The notes beneath the pieces were generated by a model that was not told where the DNA came from, made no database searches, and was given only the letters and a program-made list of their open reading frames with translations. From positions 186,001-250,000 of the forward strand of contig NZ_CATNLY010000001.1 in assembly GCF_950100655.1 (NCBI RefSeq): DNA of 64,000 nucleotides, read 5' to 3'. The stretch is from Pleomorphomonas sp. T1.2MG-36. Lineage in GTDB: Bacteria > Pseudomonadota > Alphaproteobacteria > Rhizobiales > Pleomorphomonadaceae. Made by a program: the position numbers and the translations under genes. This document shows, piece by piece, positions 41,219 to 51,612 of this stretch (position 1 is the first letter of the stretch; each line of letters starts with the position of its first letter).

Positions 41219-42883
41219 ATGAGCGCTCTCGCAGAAACGTCCCTATCCGAGGCTATCCCGCGCCGTGCGTGGACGGGCTGGCATGTCACGGCCGGACTGA
41301 CGTCCTTTCTTGCCCTGCTGCCGGTACTGGCGCTTGGCGCCGAAGCGGCACGAGGTTCGGCCGGGCTATGGTCGCATCTGGCCGGCACGGTCCTTCTCTC
41401 GGCACTCGCCGATACCATGGTGTTGCTCACCGGCGTCGCTCTGATTGCAGGTTGCCTGGGCGTGGCCCTCGCCTGGCTTGTCACGGCTTACGATTTTCCC
41501 GGCCGTCGCCTGCTTGAATGGGCGCTTCTGCTGCCGCTGGCCGTGCCGACCTACATCGTCGCCTACACTTATCTCGACATCCTGCATCCGATCGGAGCGG
41601 TTCAGGGCGCGATCCGCTGGTTCCTCGGCTACGCCGGGCCGCGCGAGTTTCGACTGCCCGATATCCGCTCGCTCACCGGCTGCGTGCTGCTGTTGTCGCT
41701 GGTGCTCTATCCTTACGTCTATCTGACCACGCGGGCGATGTTTCTCACGCAGTCGGCCAATCTCTGCGACGCCGCGCGCACCCTCGGCGTGCCGCGCCAT
41801 CAATTGTTCCGGCGCGTGGCGCTACCGCTCGCCCGTCCGGCCATCGCCATCGGCGTCAGTCTGGCGTTGATGGAAGCGCTCAATGACGTTGGCGCCTCGG
41901 AGTTCCTCGGCGTCCGGACGCTGACGGTGTCGATCTACACGACCTGGGTCACCCGCAATGACCTCGCCGGGGCCGCGCAGATCGCCCTTCTGCTTCTTGT
42001 CATCGTCGTTGCGCTCGTCTCGTTCGAGCGCTGGGCGCGACGTCGGCAAGGCTATGCGGCGAGCGCGCGCAGTCGGCCGATGGCGCCCGTCGAGTATCGA
42101 GGCGTTCGGGGGGCTGGGCTTCTCGTGTTGGGCTCGCTGCCGGTGTGTCTCGGGTTCGCGGTACCCGCCGGTTACCTCGCCCTGGAGGCCTTCAAGCGCT
42201 GGCAATTTGCCGGTCTGTCGCCGCGCCTCGTCTATGAAGCGCTGAACACCGTTCTTTACGCGGGCGGAGCAACGGTGCTGACCCTCATCGCTGGTGTTAC
42301 GGCCGCTTTCGCATTGCGCCTGTCGTCGGGGCGGCTATCTCCCCTGCTCTACCGTCTGTCGACGATCGGCTATGCCATGCCGGGCACGGTGGTCGCCATC
42401 GGCGTGCTGCTCGTCGTGGCTCCGGTCGACCGCTTTATCGACGGCACATCGAAGCAATGGTTCGGCATGTCCACCGGGCTGCTCTTCATCGGATCGGGCG
42501 CGGCGCTGGTCTATGCCTACGCCGTTCGCTTCCTGGCCATCACCGCCGGCAGTGCCGATGCCGGCCTTGCCCGCGTACCGCGATCTCTCGATGACGCGGC
42601 GCGCACGCTCGGCTGCACGGCAGGCGGCGCGTTGCGCGCCGTGCATCTGCCGTTGACGCGCGCCTCCCTCTCTGCCGGCGCGCTCCTGGTCTTCGTCGAC
42701 TGCGTCAAGGAGCTGCCGGCGACCTTGCTGCTGCGCCCGCTCAACTTCGAGACGTTCGCCACTCATCTTTACGGCGAAGCGGCACGCGGCACCTACGAAG
42801 AAGCCTCGATCGCGGCGCTGGCCATCGTCGCCGTCGGCATATTGCCTGTCGTCGTGCTGTCGAGGATTGGGCGAAGGGCATAA
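41219..42883 (+). CDS. fbpB: Ferric iron ABC transporter permease (FbpB-like, fused double domain)
   Basis: A 554-residue membrane protein made of two consecutive permease domains, each with an EAA-type loop (CDAARTLGVPRHQLFRRVAL in the first; DDAARTLGCTAGGALRAVHL in the second), as in FbpB/SfuB iron permeases. About twelve helices. The start at 41219 begins MSALAETSLSEAIPRR; the open frame continues 26 codons upstream into the previous gene. Ends 22 bases before the convergent pdxY stop. Confidence 0.88.
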   Translation: MSALAETSLSEAIPRRAWTGWHVTAGLTSFLALLPVLALGAEAARGSAGLWSHLAGTVLLSALADTMVLLTGVALIAGCLGVALAWLVTAYDFPGRRLLEWALLLPLAVPTYIVAYTYLDILHPIGAVQGAIRWFLGYAGPREFRLPDIRSLTGCVLLLSLVLYPYVYLTTRAMFLTQSANLCDAARTLGVPRHQLFRRVALPLARPAIAIGVSLALMEALNDVGASEFLGVRTLTVSIYTTWVTRNDLAGAAQIALLLLVIVVALVSFERWARRRQGYAASARSRPMAPVEYRGVRGAGLLVLGSLPVCLGFAVPAGYLALEAFKRWQFAGLSPRLVYEALNTVLYAGGATVLTLIAGVTAAFALRLSSGRLSPLLYRLSTIGYAMPGTVVAIGVLLVVAPVDRFIDGTSKQWFGMSTGLLFIGSGAALVYAYAVRFLAITAGSADAGLARVPRSLDDAARTLGCTAGGALRAVHLPLTRASLSAGALLVFVDCVKELPATLLLRPLNFETFATHLYGEAARGTYEEASIAALAIVAVGILPVVVLSRIGRRA

Positions 42884-42904
42884 CGTTCGTTGTGCGAGAT
42901 GAGC

Positions 42905-43753
42905 TCAGATCTGAATCGCGGGAATGACGGTCGACGGACGAACGATCTCGTCCTGGGCGGCAATCAGCACGATCTCGCGGCTGCCGGCCTCGACGGTCCG
43001 GCTGAGCAGCCCAAACACCGAGGATACCGAGCGGGACAATGCCTCCGGTACCGAGCGCGTCGCCAGCCAGTGCACGTAGAACAACGCCGCGATGGCATCT
43101 CCTGCGCCATTGATCGAGAGCGGCAGTCGCTGCGAGCGGGCAAGCCATAAGTTGCTGCCGTCGGACGCCACGATATCGAGCGCATCATCCGGCGTGCTGT
43201 CGACGATCAGCGACGTGACCAGCGCCACCTTGGGGCCGAGCGCATGCAGGTTGGCGACCGATGCCTTCACCGCGTCCATGGTCGTCGATGGCCGGCCGAC
43301 CAGAAACTCCAGTTCGAAGTGGTTGGGAGTGACGAGGTCCGCCGCGGGGACCGCTTGGTCGCGGAAAAACTCGGGGACGCCGGGACGCACGAAAACGCCT
43401 CGCCCGACGTCGCCGATCACCGGATCGCAAGCGTAGGCCGCCCTTGGATTGGCGTCTCGCACCAGTTTGACGGCCCTCAGGATCGAGTCGCCGATGCCGG
43501 GTGCGCCGACATAGCCCGACAGGACGCCGTCGCAGTTGCCCAGCACGCCGCGCTCGGAAATGCCGTCGACGCAATCGTCGATCAGCGAACTGTCGAACAC
43601 CTGCCCTTTCCACGAACCGTAACCGGTATGGTTGGAAAACTGGACGGTATGGATCGGCCAAACCTCATGTCCGAGACGCTGCATGGCGAACGCTGCCGAA
43701 GCATTGCCGACATGGCCATAGGCGACGTGGGACTGGATGGACAGAATGTTCAT
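42905..43753 (-). CDS. pdxY: Pyridoxal kinase PdxY
   Basis: A 282-residue ribokinase-fold enzyme of vitamin B6 salvage. MNILSIQSHVAYGHVGNASA and FSNHTGYGSWKGQVFD are typical, YACDPVIGDVGRGVFV forms the active site, and LSINGAGDAIAALFYVHWLA carries the GxGD catalytic Asp (with Ala instead of the common Thr). An in-frame start three codons earlier (43762) is possible. Convergent with the iron transporter operon; no clear functional link to its neighbours. Confidence 0.92.
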   Translation of the reverse strand: MNILSIQSHVAYGHVGNASAAFAMQRLGHEVWPIHTVQFSNHTGYGSWKGQVFDSSLIDDCVDGISERGVLGNCDGVLSGYVGAPGIGDSILRAVKLVRDANPRAAYACDPVIGDVGRGVFVRPGVPEFFRDQAVPAADLVTPNHFELEFLVGRPSTTMDAVKASVANLHALGPKVALVTSLIVDSTPDDALDIVASDGSNLWLARSQRLPLSINGAGDAIAALFYVHWLATRSVPEALSRSVSSVFGLLSRTVEAGSREIVLIAAQDEIVRPSTVIPAIQI

Positions 43754-43895
43754 GGCTGGCACTTCGAAAGGGCGTTGCTGACCTGCGCCATCGGCGCAAG
43801 CGTCCCGCTCACGGCGGAACGGTTCCGGCCACTTTCAGGCAACGAGCGGAGTCGCGCAAGCCGATCGCGGATGCCACCGACCAGGATAGGTCAGG

Positions 43896-45104
43896 TCATT
43901 TCAGGCGGCTGCTGTGGCGCAGGACAAGACCCGCCGCGCCGAGGCAGTTGTCGTTGTCGAGGAACCTGCCAGCCTTGAACACCGGATAGTGGATCTCGTC
44001 CACGTCGTCGCGCTTGACGAAGGAGTGCTTCTCGTAGCTGGCGCGCAGCGGCGCCAGCAGCAGTTCGCCGGCGCTGGCCAGGATGCCCGATATGATGAAC
44101 AGTGGCGGATTGATCATGGCGCCGACCATGCTGAGCCCCCGGCCGGCCGCCTCGCCGGCATCGGCGAGGAGGCGCCGGAACCCCGTATCCCCCTGTACGG
44201 CTCGTGCGACGATCTCAGTGACCGGTATGGATCGGCCAAGCCAATCGGCGGCCATTTTCGAAACGAAACCGGCCCCACAGTAAAGCTCGAGGCATCCCCG
44301 GTTGCCGCACCGACAAAGCGGCCCATGGGGATCGACGACGATGTGCCCCATTTCGCCAGCCGAACCGGAGGCGCCGACGAGCCCCTTACCGTCGATGACG
44401 ACAGCGCCGCTGACGGCCTGGTTCAGCTTCAGCAACACGAAGTCGCTACACCCGCTGGCGGCGCCCCACATCATCTCGGCCAACGCCGCACAGTTGCTCT
44501 CGCTGTCGGCGAAGATCGGCTTTTCCAGAACCGGCTGAAAGGCGTCTCGAAAATCGGTGCCTTGCCAACCGGGCAAAGCAGAAGAGCGCATGACGCGGCC
44601 ATCGGGGGCCAGCGGTGCCGAAAGGGCGAACCCGATGCCGATCAGGCTGGCATAGGCAAGGCTGTGCTCCTTGTAGAGCGTGTCGACGGCGTGCTTGACG
44701 ACGCGGGCGGCCTTGGTGGGCGAATACTCCCGCTCGACCGGCATGGCGAGGTCGGCCACCACGTTGTGCGCCACGTCCGCCACGATCACCCTGATCTCGT
44801 CCACGTCCAGCAAGGCGCCGACACAGGTACCCGCTTCGGGGTTGAGGGAGTGGGCGACGGCCGGCCGGCCGGGACCGGGGTTGCGAACCTCCATTTCCAC
44901 CACGAGATTCGACCGCTTCAGGTCGGCAAGAATGGTGGACACGGTCGATCGGGCAAGGCCCGTGTTGCGGGCGATCTGCGAGGTGCTCACTGCCCCATGT
45001 CCGCTTAGGGCTCTCACCACTTTCACAACCGGCGAGTCCAGCTCGCGGCCATAGAGCAGCCCCTCGAGTTCGCTGGTGAGCATGTTGGCCAATTTCGTCT
45101 CCAC
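43896..45104 (-). CDS. ROK-family transcriptional repressor
   Basis: A 402-residue regulator: an N-terminal winged HTH (STSQIARNTGLARSTVSTIL), then a sugar-kinase-like ROK domain with the zinc motif CRCGNRGCLELYCG and DPHGPL. Such proteins sense a sugar and leave the operator. It is divergent from the oligosaccharide ABC operon and almost certainly controls it. The first codon is GTG at 45104; an ATG at 45080 is an alternative. Confidence 0.88.
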   Translation of the reverse strand: METKLANMLTSELEGLLYGRELDSPVVKVVRALSGHGAVSTSQIARNTGLARSTVSTILADLKRSNLVVEMEVRNPGPGRPAVAHSLNPEAGTCVGALLDVDEIRVIVADVAHNVVADLAMPVEREYSPTKAARVVKHAVDTLYKEHSLAYASLIGIGFALSAPLAPDGRVMRSSALPGWQGTDFRDAFQPVLEKPIFADSESNCAALAEMMWGAASGCSDFVLLKLNQAVSGAVVIDGKGLVGASGSAGEMGHIVVDPHGPLCRCGNRGCLELYCGAGFVSKMAADWLGRSIPVTEIVARAVQGDTGFRRLLADAGEAAGRGLSMVGAMINPPLFIISGILASAGELLLAPLRASYEKHSFVKRDDVDEIHYPVFKAGRFLDNDNCLGAAGLVLRHSSRLK

Positions 45105-45390
45105 CGAACTTAAGGGATACTGTTCGCCGACGATTTAACGTCCTCTGTGACAAAACGGTAGTGCCGTGCCTTTTTGCCGTCAATCACATAATAGGGGCAT
45201 TCCGAGTCCGAAAAATCTTATTTCCCACGGGCATATGGGTGAACTCAATCATATGACCCCTAAATTCGGCGTAAATGCCGCCCTGAATGACTGCTAATTA
45301 TGTCATAAACGACAAAATGATCCTTGACAGAGGGTAAAGGCGAGCCATACTCCGTAATCAGTCGCGTTAGAAACGACTGGGAGGAATGCC
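45105..45390. promoter_or_regulatory. Divergent promoter region of the ROK-controlled ABC operon
   Basis: For the plus strand, TTGACA at 45324-45329 and CATACT at 45346-45351, 16 bases apart, form a good sigma-70-type promoter. GACAAAA occurs at 45149-45155 and 45311-45317; TTTTGTC/GACAAAA is similar to half-sites used by NagC-type ROK repressors, and the second copy directly precedes the promoter. Confidence 0.55.
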
Positions 45391-46635
45391 ATGACAATGA
45401 AATCTGCTGCCGCGCGCGCCGCACTGGTCGGCGGGCTGCTGCTGACCGGGACCAGCCTGGCCTCGGCTGAGACCCTCACGTTCTGGATGCTGAACTATAG
45501 CTCTCAAGCTTCAGCCGATATCTGGGCCAAGCTCGTATCCGACTTCGAGGCTGCCAACCCTGGCACCAAGGTCACTATCGTCAACCGCGGCACCGACGAC
45601 CACAAGACGGCCATCCGCGTCGCTGCCGGTACCGACAAGGGCCCGGATATCTATTTCATGTGGGCCGGTCTGGGCCTCGGAGGCGAGTATGTGAAGGCTG
45701 GCCTCAGCCTGCCGCTCGACAAGTACTACGAGAAGTACAAGTGGGACGATGAGCTGATGCCGGCGGCACTTTCGTTCTCGCGCATGTACGCCGGCGGCCG
45801 CCACGGAGTACCGTCGACCTTCCGCGGTGAGGCGCTCTATTACAACAAGGCGCTGTTCGAGAAGGCCGGCATCACCTCGCTCCCGGCGAACTATGATGAG
45901 ATGGTCGCCAGCGCCGAGAAGCTGAAAGCGGCAGGCATCCCGGCAATTACTTTTGGCGGCACCGTCAACTGGCACGTCATGCGCCTGATGGACGTCATAC
46001 TCGAATCGAAATGCGGCGCCGAAAAGCACGACGCGCTGAAGGAAATGACTGCCAAATGGTCCGAAGAGGCCTGCGCGGCGGCCTCCTTCACGGAACTCGA
46101 GAAGTGGGGCGAGAACTACATCCTGTCGCCGTTCATGGGCATCGACGACTCTCAGGCGTTCAACCTGTTCGTTGCCGATCGCGCCGCGATGGTTCTTGAA
46201 GGCGACTGGCTGGTGGGCATGCTGGACGAGGCCGGCAAGCTTGACGATATCGACTTCTTCCCCTTCCCGACCGGAACCAACCGCCTCTATGGCTTCGCCG
46301 ACTACAACTACGTGAGTTCGAAGAGCAAGAATCCTGACCTTGCCGCGAAGTTCCTCGACTACCTCGCTTCGACGCCGGTCCAGCAGGAAGCGCTGGGCTC
46401 GTTCGGCACGACGTCGGTGAACAAGAATGTCGTCTACGGCGAAATGCGGCCGCTCGACAAGAAGTGGCTCGACGTCTTCAACACCTACAGTGAGGTCTAC
46501 CTCAACGGCGACCAGGCCTTCCCGCTCGATGTGACGACGGAGTATTTCCGCGTCATCAACGAGGTGGTGAGCGGCAACATGACGCCCGCCGATGCCGTCA
46601 AGGCGATGCAGACGTTCATCGACAACAAGGGCTGA
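45391..46635 (+). CDS. Oligosaccharide ABC transporter substrate-binding protein
   Basis: A 414-residue CUT1 binding protein with a signal peptide (ALVGGLLLTGTSLASA). The mature start is ETLTFWMLNYSSQASADIWA, with GPDIYFMWAGLGLGGEYVKA, RGEALYYNKALFEKAGI and DYLASTPVQQEALGSF, all standard for the family. The glycosidase in the same operon suggests a plant-type oligosaccharide as ligand. First gene of the operon; ribosome site GGAGGAA. Confidence 0.9.
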   Translation: MTMKSAAARAALVGGLLLTGTSLASAETLTFWMLNYSSQASADIWAKLVSDFEAANPGTKVTIVNRGTDDHKTAIRVAAGTDKGPDIYFMWAGLGLGGEYVKAGLSLPLDKYYEKYKWDDELMPAALSFSRMYAGGRHGVPSTFRGEALYYNKALFEKAGITSLPANYDEMVASAEKLKAAGIPAITFGGTVNWHVMRLMDVILESKCGAEKHDALKEMTAKWSEEACAAASFTELEKWGENYILSPFMGIDDSQAFNLFVADRAAMVLEGDWLVGMLDEAGKLDDIDFFPFPTGTNRLYGFADYNYVSSKSKNPDLAAKFLDYLASTPVQQEALGSFGTTSVNKNVVYGEMRPLDKKWLDVFNTYSEVYLNGDQAFPLDVTTEYFRVINEVVSGNMTPADAVKAMQTFIDNKG

Positions 46636-46714
46636 TCCTCCCTCCACAGCCCGATGCGGCCGGCCCCAGTTGTGCCGGCCGCTCTTCGTTCACGACGCGG
46701 CGAGGAGGTGTGCC

Positions 46715-47614
46715 GTGGCCAATAGAGCCATCCTGTCAGATACCCGCATCCATACCGCGCTTCTCCTGGGGCCGGCCCTGATCATCTATGTCGTCTTCGC
46801 CGTTTTTCCGATGCTTGACGTCATCTGGCTGAGCGCCTTCAAGTGGAACGGCCTCGACCCGGTGAAGGAGTATGTCGGCGCGACCAATTACGTCGACATC
46901 TTCACCAAGGATCCGGTGTTCTGGGTGGCCTTCAGGAACACCGTCATCTGGACCGTCCTGTCGGTTTCCATTCCGCCGATGGTCGGGCTCGCGCTGGCGC
47001 TGGGCCTCAACCAGCCGATCTTCGGCCGCAATTCGCTTCGCGCCGTCTACTATCTCCCGGTCATCATCGCCCCGATCGCCGTCGCGACCATGTGACGTTG
47101 GATGTACAATCCATTCTTCGGCCTGTTCGGCCAGATCATGACCTTGCTCGGCCTTGGCGCCTATGTGCCGGACTGGCTCGGCAGCCGCGACGTGGCGCTC
47201 TACTCGGCCTTTGCCGCCCACGTCTGGCAGTCGGTCGGCTTCTCGATGGTGCTTTTCCTCGCCGGCCTGCAAGAGGTCAACAGGTCGCTGGTCGAAGCTG
47301 CGCGCATCGACGGTGCCGGCCGTTGGGCCGTGTTCCGCTACGTGACGCTGCCTGCGCTGCGTACGACGCTGACCATCGTGCTGGTGCTCGCCATCATCTC
47401 TTCGCTCAAGGCCTTCGATATCGTCTATGGCCTTACCGGCGGCGGCCCCGCGCAGTCGACGCAGATGCTGGCACTCTGGGCTTTCACCCAGTCGATGCAG
47501 ATCTTCGATTTCGGTCGCGGCAGTGCCATCTCCGTCGTCCTGCTCGCCGTAACGCTCGCCGTCGTCATTCCATACATGCGCTGGAGCCAGAAGCGCGAGG
47601 AGGCCGCGCAATGA
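46715..47614 (+). pseudogene. ABC sugar permease interrupted by an in-frame TGA
   Basis: A CUT1 permease of 299 codons from GTG 46715 (ribosome site GAGGAGG). The protein is continuous except that codon 127 (47093-47095) is TGA where family members have Trp: ...IAPIAVATM-stop-RWMYNPFFGLFGQ. The rest, with the EAA loop NRSLVEAARIDGAGRWAVFR, remains in the same frame to 47614. A single G-to-A change in TGG explains it. Unless read through or a sequencing error, the transporter lacks one permease half; the fragment from ATG 47102 could be made separately but would be missing the first helices. No SECIS-like or selenocysteine context is seen. Confidence 0.85.
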
Positions 47615-48483
47615 CGTCCAACCCGGCCCCCTTCGCCGACGAGACCATCATCAAGCCGCCGCGCGACTGGGTGCTGGTCGGCCTGTGGATCTCGCTGGTC
47701 GTCGTCGCGGCGATCTGGATCGCCCCCTTCGTCTTCATCGTCTTCACTTCGCTCAAATCGACGGCGCAGGTGACGACGACCAGCGCCTTCGCGCCGCCGG
47801 CGGACCCGCAGTTTGTCAACTACGCCAAGGCCTGGGCGCGTGGTCGCTTCGATATCACCTTCGTCAACTCGGCGATCATCACCGCCATCAAGGTACCGCT
47901 CGGTCTCTTTCTGTCGGCCATGGCTGCCTATGCACTGGCCAAGATACCGATGCGTTTCGGAAAACTGATCCTGCTGCTGATCCTGTTCGGAACCATGATC
48001 CCGTTCCAGGTAATGCTGGCGCCGATCTTCACGCTGGTGAACGGCCTGGGGCTGATCGATACCTATCCCGGCGTCATCCTGCCCTATCTGGCCTTCGGCA
48101 TACCCTACCAGGTGTTCATCCTGCACGGCTTTTTCCGGAACATCCCGCAGGAACTCAGCGAAGCGGCTCGCATCGACGGCGCCTCTCACTTCGTGACCTT
48201 CCGGCGCGTGTTCCTGCCGGTATCCCTGCCGGTAATGGCGGCTCTGTTCATCCTCGACTTCGTTGCTACCTGGAACGAGTTCGCCATGGCGCTCGTCCTG
48301 CTGCAGGATCGGGAGATGTGGACCTTGCCGCTCGGCCTTTCCGCCTTCCAGGGGCAGTTCTCGCGCGACTACGGCCAGCTCAACGCGGCGATCGTCATGA
48401 CCGTGCTGCCCGCCACCATCGTCTACCTGATCTTCCAGCGCTATTTCGTGTCCGGCCTGACGTCCGGCGCCGTCAAGGGCTGA
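47611..48483 (+). CDS. ABC sugar permease, second subunit
   Basis: A 290-residue CUT1 permease (MalG type) with six helices and the EAA loop FFRNIPQELSEAARIDGASH. The start overlaps the preceding stop (ATGA). It would heterodimerise with the interrupted permease before it. Complete and unremarkable in sequence. Confidence 0.9.
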   Translation: MTSNPAPFADETIIKPPRDWVLVGLWISLVVVAAIWIAPFVFIVFTSLKSTAQVTTTSAFAPPADPQFVNYAKAWARGRFDITFVNSAIITAIKVPLGLFLSAMAAYALAKIPMRFGKLILLLILFGTMIPFQVMLAPIFTLVNGLGLIDTYPGVILPYLAFGIPYQVFILHGFFRNIPQELSEAARIDGASHFVTFRRVFLPVSLPVMAALFILDFVATWNEFAMALVLLQDREMWTLPLGLSAFQGQFSRDYGQLNAAIVMTVLPATIVYLIFQRYFVSGLTSGAVKG

Positions 48484-48507
48484 AGCCTCAACCGGGAAAA
48501 CAAGAGT

Positions 48508-50022
48508 ATGTCCAAGCAGAACGTGTCCAAGTGGGATCTCTTTGAGGCCAGCTTCAGCGGCCCCGAGGCCGGGAACCCTTACCTCGGCGTCAGCTTCGAG
48601 GCGTTTTTCAAACAGAACAGCCGCGTCGTGCGGGTGCCTGGCTTCTACGACGGGGCTGGCACCTACAAGGTGCGCTTCATGCCCGACAACGAAGGCGAAT
48701 GGACCTACACCACCATTTCCAACGTTGCCGCACTCGACGGGCAGACTGGCGCCTTCAGCGTCAAGGCGCCGGCGGCGGGGTGTCACGGTCCCGTCCATGT
48801 CGCCAATCAGTTTCATTTCGCCTACGTCGACGGCACGCCTTATCTCCCGTTCGGCACGACGAGCTACGCCTGGACGCATCAGCCTCTGGAATTGCAGGCC
48901 GAAACGTTGAAAACGCTGGCCGGCACGCGGTTCAACAAGATGCGCATGACCGTCTTCCCGAAGGACTATCCGTTCAACGTCAACGAACCGCTGTTCGACA
49001 TTTTCGAGCGCGACGAAGAGGGCGAACTCGATTTCGATCGGCCGAACCCGCTCGCCTTCCGTCATTTCGAAACGCAGGTAGCCGCCCTTTGTGATCTCGG
49101 CATTGAAGCCGATATCATCATCTTCCACCCCTACGATCGTTGGGGGTATTGCGAGATGTCGGCCGAACAGGATTATCGCTTCGTCGCCTACCTCACCGCA
49201 CGCCTTGCCGCCTACCGGAACGTCTGGTGGTCGCTCGCCAACGAATACGACTTCCTGCTCAACTCGAAGCCGATGTCGCAGTGGGACCGCTATTTCCAGA
49301 TTATCGAGGAAAACGACCCCTACCGGCATCTCAAGTCGATCCACAACGGCGACGTCAAGGCCAACTACGACCATCGCAAGCCCTGGGTGAGCCATGTCTG
49401 CATCCAGAACTGGGACGTCAAGCGCACCCAGGAGTGGCGCGATGCCTATGGCAAGCCGGTGGTCAATGACGAGCCGGAGTACGAGGGCAACATCCTTCTG
49501 TCCTGGGGCAACATTTCGGCAGAGGAGCTCGTCCACCGCTACTGGATCACGCTGTTGCGCGGCGGTTACGCGGGCCACGGCGAAACCTTCATGCACCCGG
49601 AGGACATCCTGTGGTGGGCCAAGGGCGGCGTGCTGCACGGGGAGGCCTGGACGCGGATCGGCTTCCTGCGCGATCTTCTGGAGCAGGACGTGAAGAAAGG
49701 CCTCACGCCTCTCGCCCCATCCGACAACTGGCCGTGGAGCCGCGTTTCCGGCGCCAGCGACGGCGACGTCGTCTACATCTATCTCGGCGAGCATCAGCCG
49801 GTCATCTGGGCGCCGGGGCTGCCGACCGAGCCCGGCGACTACGAGGTGGATGTGATCGACACCTGGAACATGACGGTCATTCCGGCCAAGATCGTCGATG
49901 CGCCGGCCAACCATCCCACCCGGCATGGTGCGCAGACGCGGCCGAGGCGGCCGGACGCGGTGTTTGCCGTCGAACTGCCCGGCAAGCCGCATCTCGCCAT
50001 CCGCGTTCGTCGACGCCGTTGA
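48508..50022 (+). CDS. Cytoplasmic glycoside hydrolase (DUF5060/DUF4038/DUF5605 architecture)
   Basis: A 504-residue protein without a signal peptide. The N-terminal beta domain (NPYLGVSFEAFFKQNSRVVR, then YKVRFMPDNEGEWTYTTIS) matches the DUF5060 type. The central barrel of the apiosidase-like DUF4038 class has the likely acid/base in WWSLANEYDFL and the likely nucleophile in VNDEPEYEGN. The C-terminal part (GDVVYIYLGEHQPVIWA) resembles DUF5605. Located between the permease and ATPase genes, it should cleave the imported oligosaccharide in the cytoplasm. The precise linkage is unknown. Confidence 0.8.
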   Translation: MSKQNVSKWDLFEASFSGPEAGNPYLGVSFEAFFKQNSRVVRVPGFYDGAGTYKVRFMPDNEGEWTYTTISNVAALDGQTGAFSVKAPAAGCHGPVHVANQFHFAYVDGTPYLPFGTTSYAWTHQPLELQAETLKTLAGTRFNKMRMTVFPKDYPFNVNEPLFDIFERDEEGELDFDRPNPLAFRHFETQVAALCDLGIEADIIIFHPYDRWGYCEMSAEQDYRFVAYLTARLAAYRNVWWSLANEYDFLLNSKPMSQWDRYFQIIEENDPYRHLKSIHNGDVKANYDHRKPWVSHVCIQNWDVKRTQEWRDAYGKPVVNDEPEYEGNILLSWGNISAEELVHRYWITLLRGGYAGHGETFMHPEDILWWAKGGVLHGEAWTRIGFLRDLLEQDVKKGLTPLAPSDNWPWSRVSGASDGDVVYIYLGEHQPVIWAPGLPTEPGDYEVDVIDTWNMTVIPAKIVDAPANHPTRHGAQTRPRRPDAVFAVELPGKPHLAIRVRRRR

Positions 50023-50032
50023 GGAGAAAGCA

Positions 50033-51115
<1,083 letters not shown>

Positions 51116-51288
51116 GCGAGAGCCGCCTTGCCGGCGGATGTCGGTTTGGACCCAAAACGAAGGCGCCGGAAACTTTCGCCCCGGCGCCAGGAAGTAAAAC
51201 GACAGACCTCGTCCCGGAGCATCCTGGCCGCGTCGATCTCAAGACGGAGACAATGTCGGCGCGGACGCAAAATGCCGGACGCGTGGGC

Positions 51289-51519
51289 TCAGTGCAACTC
51301 GCCGATCACGGCCTCCGCGTTCGGTGCCATGATGGACGTGTCGAGACCGGCCTTTTCCATCTCGTCGATGACGGCGGCCAGAGCGAGGTCGAGGCAATAG
51401 GAGGTGAACTCCGCGTTCAAACTCTTCGACGTCTGCCGGGCATAGATGATCAGGCGCGCAAGGGCGGCAAATTCTTCTGTATCGGCCAAGATGGCCTTGT
51501 CGGCGGTTCTATCCAGCAT
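51289..51519 (-). CDS. Small protein of unknown function at the end of the RiPP operon
   Basis: A 76-residue, mostly helical acidic protein (EEFAALARLIIYARQTSKSL, then YCLDLALAAVIDEMEKAGLD). No signal peptide or metal motif, one Cys. It follows tfuA by 93 bases on the same strand and is probably cotranscribed. It could be an accessory, immunity or unrelated protein; I do not recognise a family. Confidence 0.55.
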   Translation of the reverse strand: MLDRTADKAILADTEEFAALARLIIYARQTSKSLNAEFTSYCLDLALAAVIDEMEKAGLDTSIMAPNAEAVIGELH

Positions 51520-51612
51520 CTCAGTACCCTTCCTTGCCCACGAAACTGCGACAACGGAGGGGACATAACCAAGCCGACCGTGACAGGGCCGTTACAGGCG
51601 AGATACATGGGG

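Noticed and set aside
47093..47095. Selenocysteine reading of the TGA in the permease
   Set aside because: The family has Trp here, the codon differs from TGG by one base, and no selenocysteine insertion hairpin is apparent; nonsense mutation or sequence error is simpler.
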